The notes under the pieces are model-generated. The model had not been told where the DNA came from. It worked only from the letters and a program-made list of their open reading frames with translations, and did no database searches. Below are positions 17,645 through 27,660 of a stretch of 64,000 bases of DNA, piece after piece. The DNA is from an uncultured bacterium (GTDB lineage Bacteria > Bacillota_I > Bacilli_A > RFN20 > CAG-826). Numbering within the stretch: position 1 is the stretch's first letter; each line of letters opens with the position of its first letter. The position numbers and the translations under genes were made by a program. Where the stretch lies: NCBI GenBank assembly GCA_949299395.1, contig CASGAB010000004.1, forward strand, positions 1 through 64,000. The letters run 5' to 3'.

Positions 17645-18022
17645 TTATAAAACTTCGCTAGCAAGGGAAAGGATTTTCATAAATCCTTCATCACCTCTAT
17701 CACGGAGTTCACGAGCGACTGGTCCAAATACACGGGTTCCAACTGGAGTTTTATCTTCATTGATAATAACGCATGCGTTGTCATCAAATCTAATAACAGA
17801 ACCATCTTTTCTTTCGATTGGATAAGATGTTCTAACAATAACTGCTTTTACAACATCACTCTTTTTAACTTTGCCGTTTGGAATAGCGTCTTTAACAGCG
17901 CAAAGAACGATATCACCAACACCAGCACTTTTTCTGTGGCTACCACCATAAATTCTGAAGACTCTAACGACTCTAGCACCGGAGTTATCAGCAACTTTTA
18001 AATTTGTTTCTGTTTGAACCAT
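17645..18022 (-). CDS. rplN: 50S ribosomal protein L14
   Basis: 125 residues, normal. It opens [20 protein letters not shown] and keeps the signature [18 protein letters not shown]. Gene order rpsQ-rplN-rplX is conserved. The second residue is Val where Ile is usual. Confidence 0.98.
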   Translation of the reverse strand: MVQTETNLKVADNSGARVVRVFRIYGGSHRKSAGVGDIVLCAVKDAIPNGKVKKSDVVKAVIVRTSYPIERKDGSVIRFDDNACVIINEDKTPVGTRVFGPVARELRDRGDEGFMKILSLASEVL

Positions 18023-18024
18023 AA

Positions 18025-18366
18025 TTATTCTTCCTCCTTAGCTTCTTCTGTTACTTCTTCTTTATCTTTTTCATGTAAGAGTTCTTCGACTTCTCTTTCT
18101 TCAGCAATCTTAATATCTTCTAAAGCTTTTTTATCAACACTAACAAGAACGAATCTTTTTAATTTTGATAATGGTCTTGACTCTTGAATAGTGACTGTAT
18201 CACCAACATGAGCGATTTCATTTTCATCATGAGCATAATATTTTGCTCTAAATGAAACTCTTTTCTTATATTTAGGGTGTCTTCTGTGACTTTCGAGTTC
18301 AACAACGATAGTTTTAGGAGTTTTATCTGAAACTACAACACCTTGAATTTGTCTTTTTTGTCCCAT
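18025..18366 (-). CDS. rpsQ: 30S ribosomal protein S17 with acidic C-terminal tail
   Basis: 113 residues against about 87 in Bacillus. The conserved OB-fold part contains [17 protein letters not shown] and [18 protein letters not shown]. The last 30 residues are an acidic, Glu/Lys-rich tail not found in the usual family. It lies 2 bases before rplN. Confidence 0.97.
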   Translation of the reverse strand: MGQKRQIQGVVVSDKTPKTIVVELESHRRHPKYKKRVSFRAKYYAHDENEIAHVGDTVTIQESRPLSKLKRFVLVSVDKKALEDIKIAEEREVEELLHEKDKEEVTEEAKEEE

Positions 18367-18388
18367 AATTCTTCTTTTGCCTCCTTAA

Positions 18389-18586
18389 CTACTTAACACC
18401 TAATTCTCTTTCTTTTAAGACTGTGTAGACTCTTGCGATATCTTTTCTGACTCTTTTGATTTCATTTAAGTTTTCGAGTTGTCCAACAGCTTTCTTTCTA
18501 CGAAGATTAAATAATTCTTCTTTAAGTGAATAAATCTTTTGATTTAATTCTTCGCTAGAAAGTTCTCTAACTTCATTAATTTTCAT
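18389..18586 (-). CDS. rpmC: 50S ribosomal protein L29
   Basis: 65 residues, two long helices. It starts MKINEVRELSSEELNQKI and includes LKEELFNLRRKKAVGQLEN, the family signature. It lies near the tunnel exit with L23. Confidence 0.98.
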   Translation of the reverse strand: MKINEVRELSSEELNQKIYSLKEELFNLRRKKAVGQLENLNEIKRVRKDIARVYTVLKERELGVK

Positions 18587-18593
18587 AAATTAA

Positions 18594-19007
18594 TTATTTA
18601 ACCTCCTTTTTAATAACACGAGTTTTTAAAGGGAGTTTGTAAGCTGCCATTTCAAGTGCTTTGATAGCGACTTCATCTGGAACTCCTCCGATTTCGAATA
18701 AAACTCTGTTCTTTTTAACGACCGCGACCCAGTATTCTGGTGAACCTTTACCACTACCCATACGGACTTCAGCAGGTTTTTTAGTTTTTGCTAAGTGTGG
18801 GAAGATTCTGATCCAAACTTGGCCTTGTCTTTTTGTATATCTTGATAAGACGATACGGCATGCTTCGATTTGTCTATCAGAAACATAATTTCCTTCAATA
18901 GCTTGTAAGCCGTAGTTACCGAAAGAAACTTCATTACCAGCTTTGGATAAGCCTTCATATTTAATAATATGTGGTCTTCTCCATTTAACTCTTTTAGGTT
19001 GTAACAT
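18594..19007 (-). CDS. rplP: 50S ribosomal protein L16
   Basis: 137 residues. [13 protein letters not shown] opens the protein, and the signatures [20 protein letters not shown] and [15 protein letters not shown] are kept. It organises the A-site region of the large subunit. Gene order rpsC-rplP-rpmC is conserved. Confidence 0.98.
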   Translation of the reverse strand: MLQPKRVKWRRPHIIKYEGLSKAGNEVSFGNYGLQAIEGNYVSDRQIEACRIVLSRYTKRQGQVWIRIFPHLAKTKKPAEVRMGSGKGSPEYWVAVVKKNRVLFEIGGVPDEVAIKALEMAAYKLPLKTRVIKKEVK

Positions 19008-19009
19008 AG

Positions 19010-19702
19010 TTATTCTCCTTTCTTCTCAACGACTTCTTTTCTAGGATTAATTTCTTTTTCGCCACGGCAAATCCAAACTTTAACACCAAGTTTGCCATAT
19101 GTTGTCATAGCTTCTCTCCAAGCATAGTCAATATCACTTCTTAATGTGTTGATAGCCATAGTTCCGTCTTTATAGCCTTCACTTCTAGCAATATCAGCAC
19201 CGCCAAGTCTACCGCTAACGCTTGTTTTAATACCTTTAGCGCCTGATTTTCTAACATCAGCGATTGCTCTTTTTTGAACAATTCTGAAGCTAGCTCTTTC
19301 TTCTAATTGACGGCAAATCTTATTAGCAACGATTGTTGCATCTAAGTTTGGTTGCTTAACGTCAACAAGATCAATTCTAATATCAGTATTTTTAGCAACT
19401 AATTTTAATAATTGTTTCTTTAAAGCTTGAATATTTTTACCTGGATTTTCTTTTCCTAAGACAACGCCAGCTCTTCCTAAGAAGATAAATACTCTAACTT
19501 GGAAGCCATTTTCTTTCTTTTTACGTTCGATTTCGACGTGTGAAAGATATGCTTCTTTTGGTAAATGTTTTTCTAAATAGTTACGAATTCTATCGTCTTC
19601 AAGTAAGAAAGTGGAATAATCTTTATCTGATGCAAACCATCTTGAGTTCCAATTCTTATTTAATCCGATTCTCATTCCAACTGGATTAACTTTTTGACCC
19701 AT
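19010..19702 (-). CDS. rpsC: 30S ribosomal protein S3
   Basis: 230 residues. [20 protein letters not shown] is the usual start. A KH domain lies near residues 40-110 and the C-terminal part includes [16 protein letters not shown]. It forms part of the mRNA entry tunnel. It lies between rplV and rplP. Confidence 0.98.
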   Translation of the reverse strand: MGQKVNPVGMRIGLNKNWNSRWFASDKDYSTFLLEDDRIRNYLEKHLPKEAYLSHVEIERKKKENGFQVRVFIFLGRAGVVLGKENPGKNIQALKKQLLKLVAKNTDIRIDLVDVKQPNLDATIVANKICRQLEERASFRIVQKRAIADVRKSGAKGIKTSVSGRLGGADIARSEGYKDGTMAINTLRSDIDYAWREAMTTYGKLGVKVWICRGEKEINPRKEVVEKKGE

Positions 19703-19724
19703 TGTTTATATTCCTCCTTTCCTC

Positions 19725-20294
19725 TTAAAATTCACTTTTTTCCTTTAATGTAATGTATACATTAGAGAATCTTTTGACCATTCCTGAAGCACTACCTTTA
19801 GCTCTAGGTAAGTATCTTCTCATTTTGAATGAATCACTTGCCATAATTTCAGCGATATAAAGATTATCTTTATTCATATTGAAATTATTTGTAGCGTTTG
19901 CGACTGCTGAATTGATTAATTTGATAATCATTGGAGCAGCTTCTTTATGAACGAGCGATAAAGTTTCAATAGCTTCATCAACGTTTTTACCTCTAACAAG
20001 ATCAATAACTAATCTTACTTTACGAGGAGTAACTTTAAGTCCTAAGACTTTAGCTTTTGCTTCAGTTACTGTAGGTTTAACTTCTTTCTTTGCTTCAACC
20101 TTCTTTTCTTCTTTTTTAGCTTTAGGAGCAGCTTTCTTTGTTTCTGCTTTTTTAGCAGGAGCTTTAGCTACTTCTTTAGTTGCTGTTTCAGCTTTCTTTG
20201 CTGTAGCAACTTTTTTAGTTGTAGTGGATGAAGCTTTTTTAGTTTTGGTTTCTTTTGTAGCTTTTTCAGTTACAGTCTTTTTTGTTTCTGCCAT
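19725..20294 (-). CDS. rplV: 50S ribosomal protein L22 with 78-residue low-complexity extension
   Basis: 189 residues against about 113 in Bacillus. The conserved part starts near residue 80 (AKVLGLKVTPRKVRLVIDL) and includes the tunnel loop around KRFSNVYITLKE. The front 78 residues are Lys, Ala, Thr and Glu repeats of the form ATKETKTKKASSTTTKK. L22 lines the exit tunnel. The extension is longer than any other in this operon. Confidence 0.96.
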   Translation of the reverse strand: MAETKKTVTEKATKETKTKKASSTTTKKVATAKKAETATKEVAKAPAKKAETKKAAPKAKKEEKKVEAKKEVKPTVTEAKAKVLGLKVTPRKVRLVIDLVRGKNVDEAIETLSLVHKEAAPMIIKLINSAVANATNNFNMNKDNLYIAEIMASDSFKMRRYLPRAKGSASGMVKRFSNVYITLKEKSEF

Positions 20295-20314
20295 ATTCTA
20301 TTTCTCCATCCTTA

Positions 20315-20620
20315 TTATTTAATACCAGCTGCTGCTTTAGCTGCTGCTTTATCTTCTGCGTTATTACCGAAGTGACCTTTGAAGGTTCTTGTTGGAGCAA
20401 ATTCTCCTAATTTGTGACCGACCATATCTTCTGTAACATAAACTGTAATAAATGTATGACCGTTATAAACAGCAAAGGTATGTTCAACAAAATCTGGATA
20501 AATTGTACTTCTTCTTGACCAAGTCTTAATGACAGACTTTTTATTTGCTGCGTTTAAAGCTTGAACTTTTTTCATTAAGCTTTCATCGACAAATGGTCCT
20601 TTTTTCAAACTACGTGCCAT
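20315..20620 (-). CDS. rpsS: 30S ribosomal protein S19
   Basis: 101 residues. It begins [18 protein letters not shown] and has the signature [20 protein letters not shown]. An Ala/Lys tail of about 10 residues follows the normal end. It lies in the head of the small subunit. Confidence 0.98.
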   Translation of the reverse strand: MARSLKKGPFVDESLMKKVQALNAANKKSVIKTWSRRSTIYPDFVEHTFAVYNGHTFITVYVTEDMVGHKLGEFAPTRTFKGHFGNNAEDKAAAKAAAGIK

Positions 20621-20639
20621 CTTTTATCTTCCTCCTTTA

Positions 20640-21473
20640 CTATTTACCATTTCTTCTTCTAACGATTAATTTAGTAGAAGCTTTTTTATTTCTACGAGTC
20701 TTGACACCAAGAGCTCTTTTACCCCATGGGGTTCTAGGTGCATCTCTACCAACAGGACACTTACCTTCACCACCACCATGTGGGTGATCATTAGGGTTCA
20801 TAGCACTACCTCTAACAGTAGGTCTAATTCCTAAATATCTTGTTTTACCAGCTTTACCTAAGTTAACAAGGTTGTAATCTTCATTACCAACAACACCAAT
20901 TGTAGCTTTACATTCACCTAAGAATTTTCTTGTTTCGCCACTTTGGAGTCTTAAGATAACATATTTACCTTCTTTACCTAAGATTTGAGCGCTACATCCA
21001 GCACTTCTACAAACTTGGCCACCTTTTTTAGGGCGAAGTTCGACGTTGTGAACGAATGTACCTTCTGGAATATTTTTAAGTAAACATGCGTTACCAGTTA
21101 CGATATCAACGCTATCGCCTGAAACGATTTTATCACCAACCTTTAATCCGTTAGGTTGAATGATATATCTTTTTTCACCATCAACATAATTAATTAATGC
21201 GATGTGTGCGTTTCTATTTGGATCGTATTCGATTGCAGCTACTTTTCCAACAACACCGTCTTTATTTCTCTTGAAGTCAATAATTCTATATTTAGTTTTA
21301 TTTCCTCCACCGATATGACGGCATGTAATAACACCTTGGTTATTTCTTCCGCCAGATTTTTTAAGTGTTACTGTTAAACTTTTTTCAGGAGTAGCTTTTG
21401 TAATTCCTTCTGTAGAGAGAACGACCATTGCTCTTCTTGAAGGAGTATAAGGTTTATAAGTTTTGACTGCCAT
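20640..21473 (-). CDS. rplB: 50S ribosomal protein L2
   Basis: 277 residues, normal. It begins [20 protein letters not shown] and carries the peptidyl-transferase-proximal segment [20 protein letters not shown]. Gene order rplW-rplB-rpsS is standard. Confidence 0.98.
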   Translation of the reverse strand: MAVKTYKPYTPSRRAMVVLSTEGITKATPEKSLTVTLKKSGGRNNQGVITCRHIGGGNKTKYRIIDFKRNKDGVVGKVAAIEYDPNRNAHIALINYVDGEKRYIIQPNGLKVGDKIVSGDSVDIVTGNACLLKNIPEGTFVHNVELRPKKGGQVCRSAGCSAQILGKEGKYVILRLQSGETRKFLGECKATIGVVGNEDYNLVNLGKAGKTRYLGIRPTVRGSAMNPNDHPHGGGEGKCPVGRDAPRTPWGKRALGVKTRRNKKASTKLIVRRRNGK

Positions 21474-21498
21474 ATTTTTCTCCTATATATAAGTTAGA

Positions 21499-21834
21499 TT
21501 ATTCAGCGAATAAATTGATTGTTTCGCCTTCTTTTAATGTAACGATAGCTTTTTTATATCCAGGAAGTGTACCTTTATATCTGCTTCCTCTTGAAACTTT
21601 TTTAGCTAAAACGTTGATAACTCTAACGCTTTCGATATGAACGTTATAAATTCTTTGTAAAGCGTTTTTGATTTCAATCTTGTTTGCATCTTTTTTAACT
21701 TTGAATGCGAAGATTGGTTTTTCTTGTGATTGAGTCATTGATTTTTCAGTAATAATTGGTTCGATAATAACATCGAAGTCATGAATTGTTGTTTTTGAAC
21801 TAACTTCTGCAACAACTTCCTTTTTCTTTGCCAT
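21499..21834 (-). CDS. rplW: 50S ribosomal protein L23
   Basis: 111 residues, with a 15-residue Lys/Val-rich front before VIIEPIITEKSMTQSQE. L23 sits at the tunnel exit and is the docking site for trigger factor and SRP. It lies 1 base after rplD. Confidence 0.97.
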   Translation of the reverse strand: MAKKKEVVAEVSSKTTIHDFDVIIEPIITEKSMTQSQEKPIFAFKVKKDANKIEIKNALQRIYNVHIESVRVINVLAKKVSRGSRYKGTLPGYKKAIVTLKEGETINLFAE

Positions 21835-21835
21835 A

Positions 21836-22459
21836 TTATGCTAAAACCTCCTCAATCTTTTTAACGTCGTCTTCTAAGATTAAGACTTTTGAAACGTTCA
21901 TTAAGTCATAGACTGAAATGTTGTTTACGCTTCTAAGAATTAAGCTTGGAATATTGTTACTACCTTGGAGAACTTTTTCATCACTTGTAACAAGTAATGT
22001 TTTTTCTTCTTCAAGTTTGAACGCTTTTAAAACAGCGACGACTTCTTTAGTTTTTCCATTAACATCTAATTTGTTAAGGACGACCATGTCTTTTTTAGCT
22101 TTAAGTGATAATGCACCTTTTAAAGCAAGATCATGTTCTTTTTTATTTTGTTTAACTTTGAAGTTTTGGATACCTGTAGGGCCAAATACTGTTCCACCGC
22201 CAACCCAGATAGGTGAACGTGTTGAACCAGCTCTTGCTCTACCAGTTCCTTTTTGTCTCCATGGTTTTTTACCACCACCGGAAACTTCAAATCTCTTCTT
22301 TGTTTTTGCTGTTGCTTGTCTTCTATTTGCAAGATAAGTCATAACAGCATCGAAGATTACTTGTTCATTTACTTTAACACCGAAGACATCTTTAGAAACT
22401 TTTAAAGTGGATACTTCTTCGCCATTTTGTGAATAAACTTTTAAATTCATTTCTGCCAT
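21836..22459 (-). CDS. rplD: 50S ribosomal protein L4
   Basis: 207 residues. The tunnel loop region reads KKPWRQKGTGRARAGSTRSP, the family signature. In Escherichia coli L4 also represses its own S10 operon by acting on the leader; a leader with hairpins is present here at 23502-23611, but whether L4 acts on it is unknown. Confidence 0.98.
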   Translation of the reverse strand: MAEMNLKVYSQNGEEVSTLKVSKDVFGVKVNEQVIFDAVMTYLANRRQATAKTKKRFEVSGGGKKPWRQKGTGRARAGSTRSPIWVGGGTVFGPTGIQNFKVKQNKKEHDLALKGALSLKAKKDMVVLNKLDVNGKTKEVVAVLKAFKLEEEKTLLVTSDEKVLQGSNNIPSLILRSVNNISVYDLMNVSKVLILEDDVKKIEEVLA

Positions 22460-22482
22460 GTTAATTTTCTCCTTTCTTTAAA

Positions 22483-23175
22483 TTATTCTTGTGATGCTTC
22501 TTCTTTTTTACTTCTATCGATTAAAGGTTTAATTGTCATTGCTGGAGCGTTAGTTTTGATTGCGCTTCTAATTTTAATTAAGCCTTTTTTAGGTCCTGGG
22601 ACGCCACCTCTAATTAAGATGTAATTCTTTTCTGCATCAACTTTAACAATTCTTAAGTTTAAGACTGTAGCGCTTTGGTTTCCCATGTGACCGGACATCT
22701 TTTTACCAGGAATGACACGGTTGTTACATCTACCATTGTTAGCAAATGAACCTTGTCCTCTGTGATATCCTGAACCATGTCCTTTAGGTCCGATTGCGTG
22801 GCCCCATCTTTTAATGACACCAGCATATCCTCTGCCTTTTGAAGTACCGATGACGTCAACAACTTCATTTGCAGCAAATAAATCTGCTTTAATTTCGTTA
22901 CCGACTTCGAACTTCATCATTTCATCACCCTTAAGTTCAAATAAATCTTTCTTAGGAGTAACGTTGATTTTTTCAAATAATCCTTTTTCACATTTGTTAA
23001 CGTTTTTGAGTTTGTCTTCGTAGCCAACTTGAATTGCTTCGTAGCCATCTCTTTCAACTGTTTTCTTTAATGTGACAACATTTGGTAATACTTCAACGAC
23101 TGTAACAGCATACATTGTGCCATCTTCAGCGTAAACTTGAGTCATACCAATTTTACGGCCAATGATTTGTTTCAT
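22483..23175 (-). CDS. rplC: 50S ribosomal protein L3
   Basis: 230 residues, slightly longer than usual through a C-terminal Lys/Glu tail. MKQIIGRKIGMTQVYAEDG opens it and FANNGRCNNRVIPGKKMSGH is the conserved loop reaching the peptidyl transferase centre. It lies 14 bases after rpsJ. Confidence 0.98.
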   Translation of the reverse strand: MKQIIGRKIGMTQVYAEDGTMYAVTVVEVLPNVVTLKKTVERDGYEAIQVGYEDKLKNVNKCEKGLFEKINVTPKKDLFELKGDEMMKFEVGNEIKADLFAANEVVDVIGTSKGRGYAGVIKRWGHAIGPKGHGSGYHRGQGSFANNGRCNNRVIPGKKMSGHMGNQSATVLNLRIVKVDAEKNYILIRGGVPGPKKGLIKIRSAIKTNAPAMTIKPLIDRSKKEEASQE

Positions 23176-23189
23176 ACGATCATTTCCTC

Positions 23190-23501
23190 CTATAACTTGA
23201 TGTCGATATCAACACCACTTGGAAGGTCTAATTTTCTTAAAGCGACAATTGTATCACTGTTAGGATTGGTGATATCGATAATTCTTTTGTGTGTTCTAAT
23301 TTCGAATTGTTCACGAGAATCTTTGTATTTGTGAACAGCTCTTAAGATTGTGTAGACTTGTTTTTCCGTTGGAAGTGGAATAGGTCCGACTACACTAGCA
23401 CCTGTTTTAGTAATTGCGTTTACAATCTTACCACTTGCCATATCTAGTAACTTGTGATCATAAGCTTGTAAACGGACTCTAATCTTTTTTACTTTTGCCA
23501 T
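23190..23501 (-). CDS. rpsJ: 30S ribosomal protein S10
   Basis: 103 residues from the ATG at 23501. The frame stays open another 32 codons upstream, but that part has no family similarity and would overlap the leader. [20 protein letters not shown] is the usual S10 start, and AAAGGAG lies 8 bases before this ATG. S10 also serves as NusE in antitermination. It is the first gene of the operon. Confidence 0.97.
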   Translation of the reverse strand: MAKVKKIRVRLQAYDHKLLDMASGKIVNAITKTGASVVGPIPLPTEKQVYTILRAVHKYKDSREQFEIRTHKRIIDITNPNSDTIVALRKLDLPSGVDIDIKL

Positions 23502-23611
23502 GAAATAACTCCTTTCTACCACAATTCGTTCATTGCGAATTCCCTGATACCTCTTCATGACAACGCTTGTGGGTGTATCAGCAACCTCGCAAATCATAAC
23601 GAACGTTAAAC
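23502..23611 (-). promoter_or_regulatory. structured 5' leader of the S10 operon
   Basis: About 110 bases between the predicted start of transcription and rpsJ. CTGATAC (23544-23550) pairs with GTATCAG (23575-23581), and AATTCG (23523-23528) with CGAATT (23536-23541). S10-operon leaders are often regulatory in other bacteria; here regulation is an inference. Confidence 0.5.
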
Positions 23612-23617
23612 GATATA

Positions 23618-23646
23618 ATTAAACCAAAAAACGCCAAGCGAGTCAA
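23618..23646 (-). promoter_or_regulatory. promoter of the S10-spc-alpha operon
   Basis: On the minus strand TTGACT (23641-23646) and TTTAAT (23618-23623) are spaced by exactly 17 bases. The -35 box lies within the loop region of the terminator of the gene upstream. Confidence 0.7.
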
Positions 23647-23669
23647 ACACTTTTTTTCGTCTTGGCGTT
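23624..23669 (-). terminator. terminator of the tgt-queA-queH operon
   Basis: AACGCCAAG with CTTGGCGTT (23661-23669 and 23630-23638) form the stem, followed on the minus strand by TTTTTGG. It overlaps the S10 operon promoter. Confidence 0.8.
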
Positions 23670-23723
23670 AATATTTTCGATTTCTTATATATTTATATAT
23701 AATTCGAAACTTTTCCTATTTTA

Positions 23724-25331
23724 CTAGTAATGATTTTCTTTAACCTTTTCTAAATAGAGATAAAGTGCCTTTTCCCACTCCTCTCCTTCATATTTATACT
23801 GATTTTTGAATAATTTTGATAATTGTTTACCAACATTTTTTAAATAAATTTTATATGAAACATCTAAATTTTTACGGTAATAGAAGCCTCTAAAAGCGAG
23901 TTTTAAAAATTTTGGTGTATAAGAAAATCTTCCAACTCCTTTTTTATTTTCTTTAATTGCTAAATATTTACATAAAAACCAAGCATTTATCAATTTTTGA
24001 GCATATAATTGAACATCAAAGTTATCTTTATCAACGTGAATTCTATGATAATAAAGTCGATCATTAATAAAATGAATCTTTTTAGCATATAAAAAACTCA
24101 TAAAAGAGAAGAAAACATCTTCATTACATGAAGAATAAGGCATAAAGAAAATATTGTAGTTTTTTAAAAATTCTCTTTTAAAGAATTTGGAATAGATGCC
24201 GCCTCTAATAAAAACATTATTAAATAAAGCTTTTATAACAATATCTGAGTTATCATGGTATCTTTTTGTAAAATAAAACTTTAAATTAGGTTTAATTAAT
24301 TTATCGTTTTTTATTGTTTCAAATTCACTTACAACAATATCGGCGTTATGTTCAATCGCTTTTTTATAAAATTTTTCTAAATAATTTTCTTTTACATAAT
24401 CAGTTGGTTCAATAAAAGAAATAAATCTTCCTCGAGCATTTTTTAAAGCATAATTTCGACTTAAAGAGATATCATTAAAGTTAACATTATAAATAAATAA
24501 TATTTCGGGATATTTTTCCCTATATTCATTTATGATATTAACTACTTCTTCAGTAGGATTATCTAATACAGCAAAAACTTCATAGGTAGTCGTTGTTTTT
24601 TGATTTAATAAATAATTTAAACATTCATAAATATATTTAGTTTTTTTAGAGATAGTTAAAACTAAACTTACTTCATAATTTTTATTATCGAGCTTTTTTT
24701 CTAAAGGTAAACTATATTCACATCCACAATAATCTTGTCGATATAAACTATATGTTTTAGCAATTTGGACTCCGATATCTTGACCATTGTTCTTTTTAAA
24801 ATCACTATAAACAAATTCAATTTCATGGTTATATAAACTTTCAAAGTGTTTTCCAATCATATTGATATAAGATGCATCTTTATTTCTAGAAATAGACATT
24901 ATTGTTGTTACATATTTAAAATTCTTTTCTTTTGCGACATCAAAAAGTTTTCTCATTCTTTTAGCAATACAGATCTTACAACGAGTTTCGCCTTCTTTAT
25001 TATCTTTATATTGGGCTAATTCTTTTTTAAAAGAATCGTAATCATAATCATCTTCAATAATATTGATATGTTTATTAAATTTAACATTTAAATCATTAAC
25101 ATATTTTTTAACGTAATAAATTCTTTTTTCATATTCTTCTTTAGGATAAATATTACTATTTGTATATAAAATTGTTATATCAAATAAATCTTGAAGGAAA
25201 ACAAGTGGATATGCACTACAAGGAGCACAGCAAACATGAAGAAGTAATTTTGGTTTTCCTTCTTCTTTTTTTCTAATTTCTTTATATTCTTTAATAAACT
25301 CTAAATAGTAGTTCTTTTCTTGTTTTTCCAT
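23724..25331 (-). CDS. queH: epoxyqueuosine reductase QueH fused to a family-2 glycosyltransferase
   Basis: 535 residues in two parts. Residues 1-212 are QueH (DUF208): LLLHVCCAPC (Cys34, Cys35, Cys38), RCKIC (Cys118, Cys121) and the YRQDYCGC end (Cys202, Cys204). QueH reduces epoxyqueuosine to queuosine in tRNA; its conserved Cys pairs are cluster ligands. Residues 218-535 resemble GT2 enzymes: VSLVLTIS start, SLSRNYALKNARGRFISF, and ED near CNEDVFF. The usual DxD near FLDSDD reads FIEPTD (305-311), so metal binding may be altered. The gene follows queA by 49 bases, in the order tgt-queA-queH, covering the base insertion, transfer and reduction steps. The fused GT might glycosylate queuosine or be an unrelated passenger. 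Confidence 0.85.
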   Translation of the reverse strand: MEKQEKNYYLEFIKEYKEIRKKEEGKPKLLLHVCCAPCSAYPLVFLQDLFDITILYTNSNIYPKEEYEKRIYYVKKYVNDLNVKFNKHINIIEDDYDYDSFKKELAQYKDNKEGETRCKICIAKRMRKLFDVAKEKNFKYVTTIMSISRNKDASYINMIGKHFESLYNHEIEFVYSDFKKNNGQDIGVQIAKTYSLYRQDYCGCEYSLPLEKKLDNKNYEVSLVLTISKKTKYIYECLNYLLNQKTTTTYEVFAVLDNPTEEVVNIINEYREKYPEILFIYNVNFNDISLSRNYALKNARGRFISFIEPTDYVKENYLEKFYKKAIEHNADIVVSEFETIKNDKLIKPNLKFYFTKRYHDNSDIVIKALFNNVFIRGGIYSKFFKREFLKNYNIFFMPYSSCNEDVFFSFMSFLYAKKIHFINDRLYYHRIHVDKDNFDVQLYAQKLINAWFLCKYLAIKENKKGVGRFSYTPKFLKLAFRGFYYRKNLDVSYKIYLKNVGKQLSKLFKNQYKYEGEEWEKALYLYLEKVKENHY

Positions 25332-25380
25332 ATCAAAATATCACCAATATTATATATTAATATAGATAAATAAATAAAAA

Positions 25381-26406
25381 TTAAGGATGAATAAACATTG
25401 AATCTCCAAAAGAAAAGAAACGATATTTTTCTTCAACCGCATGCTTATAGCAACTTAAAGTAAATTCTCTTCCCATAAAAGCACTAACAAGCATTACTAA
25501 TGTTGATTTAGGAAGATGGAAATTAGTAATTAAACAATCAATTGCTTTATAAGTATAGCCAGGGAAAATAAAAATAGATGTATCATCTTTATCAGCCCTA
25601 AATTCATTAAACTTATTAAAATTAGATTCTAAAGTACGAACTACCGTTGTTCCTACTGCAATAATTCTTCTTCCTTCTTTTTTAGCTTTATTAAGTTTAG
25701 AAGCAACTTCTTCACTAATTTCATAATATTCACTATGCATATGATGATCATTGGTGTCTTTTACTTTTACTGGTCTAAAAGTTCCTAAACCAATATTTAA
25801 AGTAACATCATATACTTCAATTCCTTTTTCTTTTATTTTTTCAAATAATTCATTAGTAAAATGAAATCCAGCTGTAGGAGCTGCGGCACTTCCTTCAATT
25901 TTTGCATAAACCGTTTGATAATCATTTTTATCTTTAATTTTTTCATGAATATAAGGAGGAAGAGGCATATTACCGATTTCATCTAATATTTCAAAGAAAA
26001 TTCCATTATATTCGAATTTTAAAATTCGAATACCTTCATCTTTTACTTCTAAACAGGTAGCTTTCATTTTATCGTTAAAATTAATAACACTACCTACTTT
26101 TATAGCTTTAGCATTACCAAGTAAACATTCATAAACGTCATTACCCATATCTTTTAAAAGTAAAACTTCAACATGAGCACCAGTTACTTCTTTTACTCCA
26201 AATATTCTAGCTGGAATAACTTTTGTATTATTTCTAACTAAAACGTCGCCTGGCTTAAGATAATCGATAATATCAAAAAAATGCTTATCTTCATAAGTTT
26301 TATTAGTTTTATCTATAACCATCATGCGACATTCATCTCTAACTTTAGATGGAGTTTGCGCAATTAATTCTTCTGGTAAATCGTAATTAAACAATTCAAT
26401 ATCCAT
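25381..26406 (-). CDS. queA: tRNA preQ1(34) S-adenosylmethionine ribosyltransferase-isomerase
   Basis: 341 residues. It transfers and isomerises the ribose of SAM onto preQ1 in tRNA to give epoxyqueuosine. It begins with FNYDLPEELIAQ and contains GSAAAPTAGFHFT and NIGLGTFRPV, all diagnostic. It lies 9 bases after tgt, upstream of queH. Confidence 0.97.
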   Translation of the reverse strand: MDIELFNYDLPEELIAQTPSKVRDECRMMVIDKTNKTYEDKHFFDIIDYLKPGDVLVRNNTKVIPARIFGVKEVTGAHVEVLLLKDMGNDVYECLLGNAKAIKVGSVINFNDKMKATCLEVKDEGIRILKFEYNGIFFEILDEIGNMPLPPYIHEKIKDKNDYQTVYAKIEGSAAAPTAGFHFTNELFEKIKEKGIEVYDVTLNIGLGTFRPVKVKDTNDHHMHSEYYEISEEVASKLNKAKKEGRRIIAVGTTVVRTLESNFNKFNEFRADKDDTSIFIFPGYTYKAIDCLITNFHLPKSTLVMLVSAFMGREFTLSCYKHAVEEKYRFFSFGDSMFIHP

Positions 26407-26415
26407 AATTTTTAT

Positions 26416-27570
<1,155 letters not shown>

Positions 27571-27576
27571 CTAGTT

Positions 27577-27605
27577 ATTATATATTTTTATAAGAATTAA
27601 AACAA
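27577..27605 (-). promoter_or_regulatory. probable tgt operon promoter
   Basis: TATAAT (27577-27582) on the minus strand, with TTGTTT 17 bases upstream. The leader of about 30 bases is too short for a preQ1 riboswitch. Confidence 0.45.
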
Positions 27606-27623
27606 ATAAGGATTAACTAATAA

Positions 27624-27658
27624 AATGAAAAGTACCTGTTTTTCAGGTACTTTTCATT
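27624..27658 (-). terminator. strong terminator after the surface operon
   Basis: A 15-bp perfect stem, AATGAAAAGTACCTG with its complement, around a 5-base loop. It sits right after the stop at 27661. Confidence 0.9.
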
Positions 27659-27660
27659 AT

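Noticed and set aside
23502-23597. 32-residue N-terminal extension of S10
   Set aside because: The extended part has no similarity, and a strong ribosome binding site precedes the normal start at 23501.
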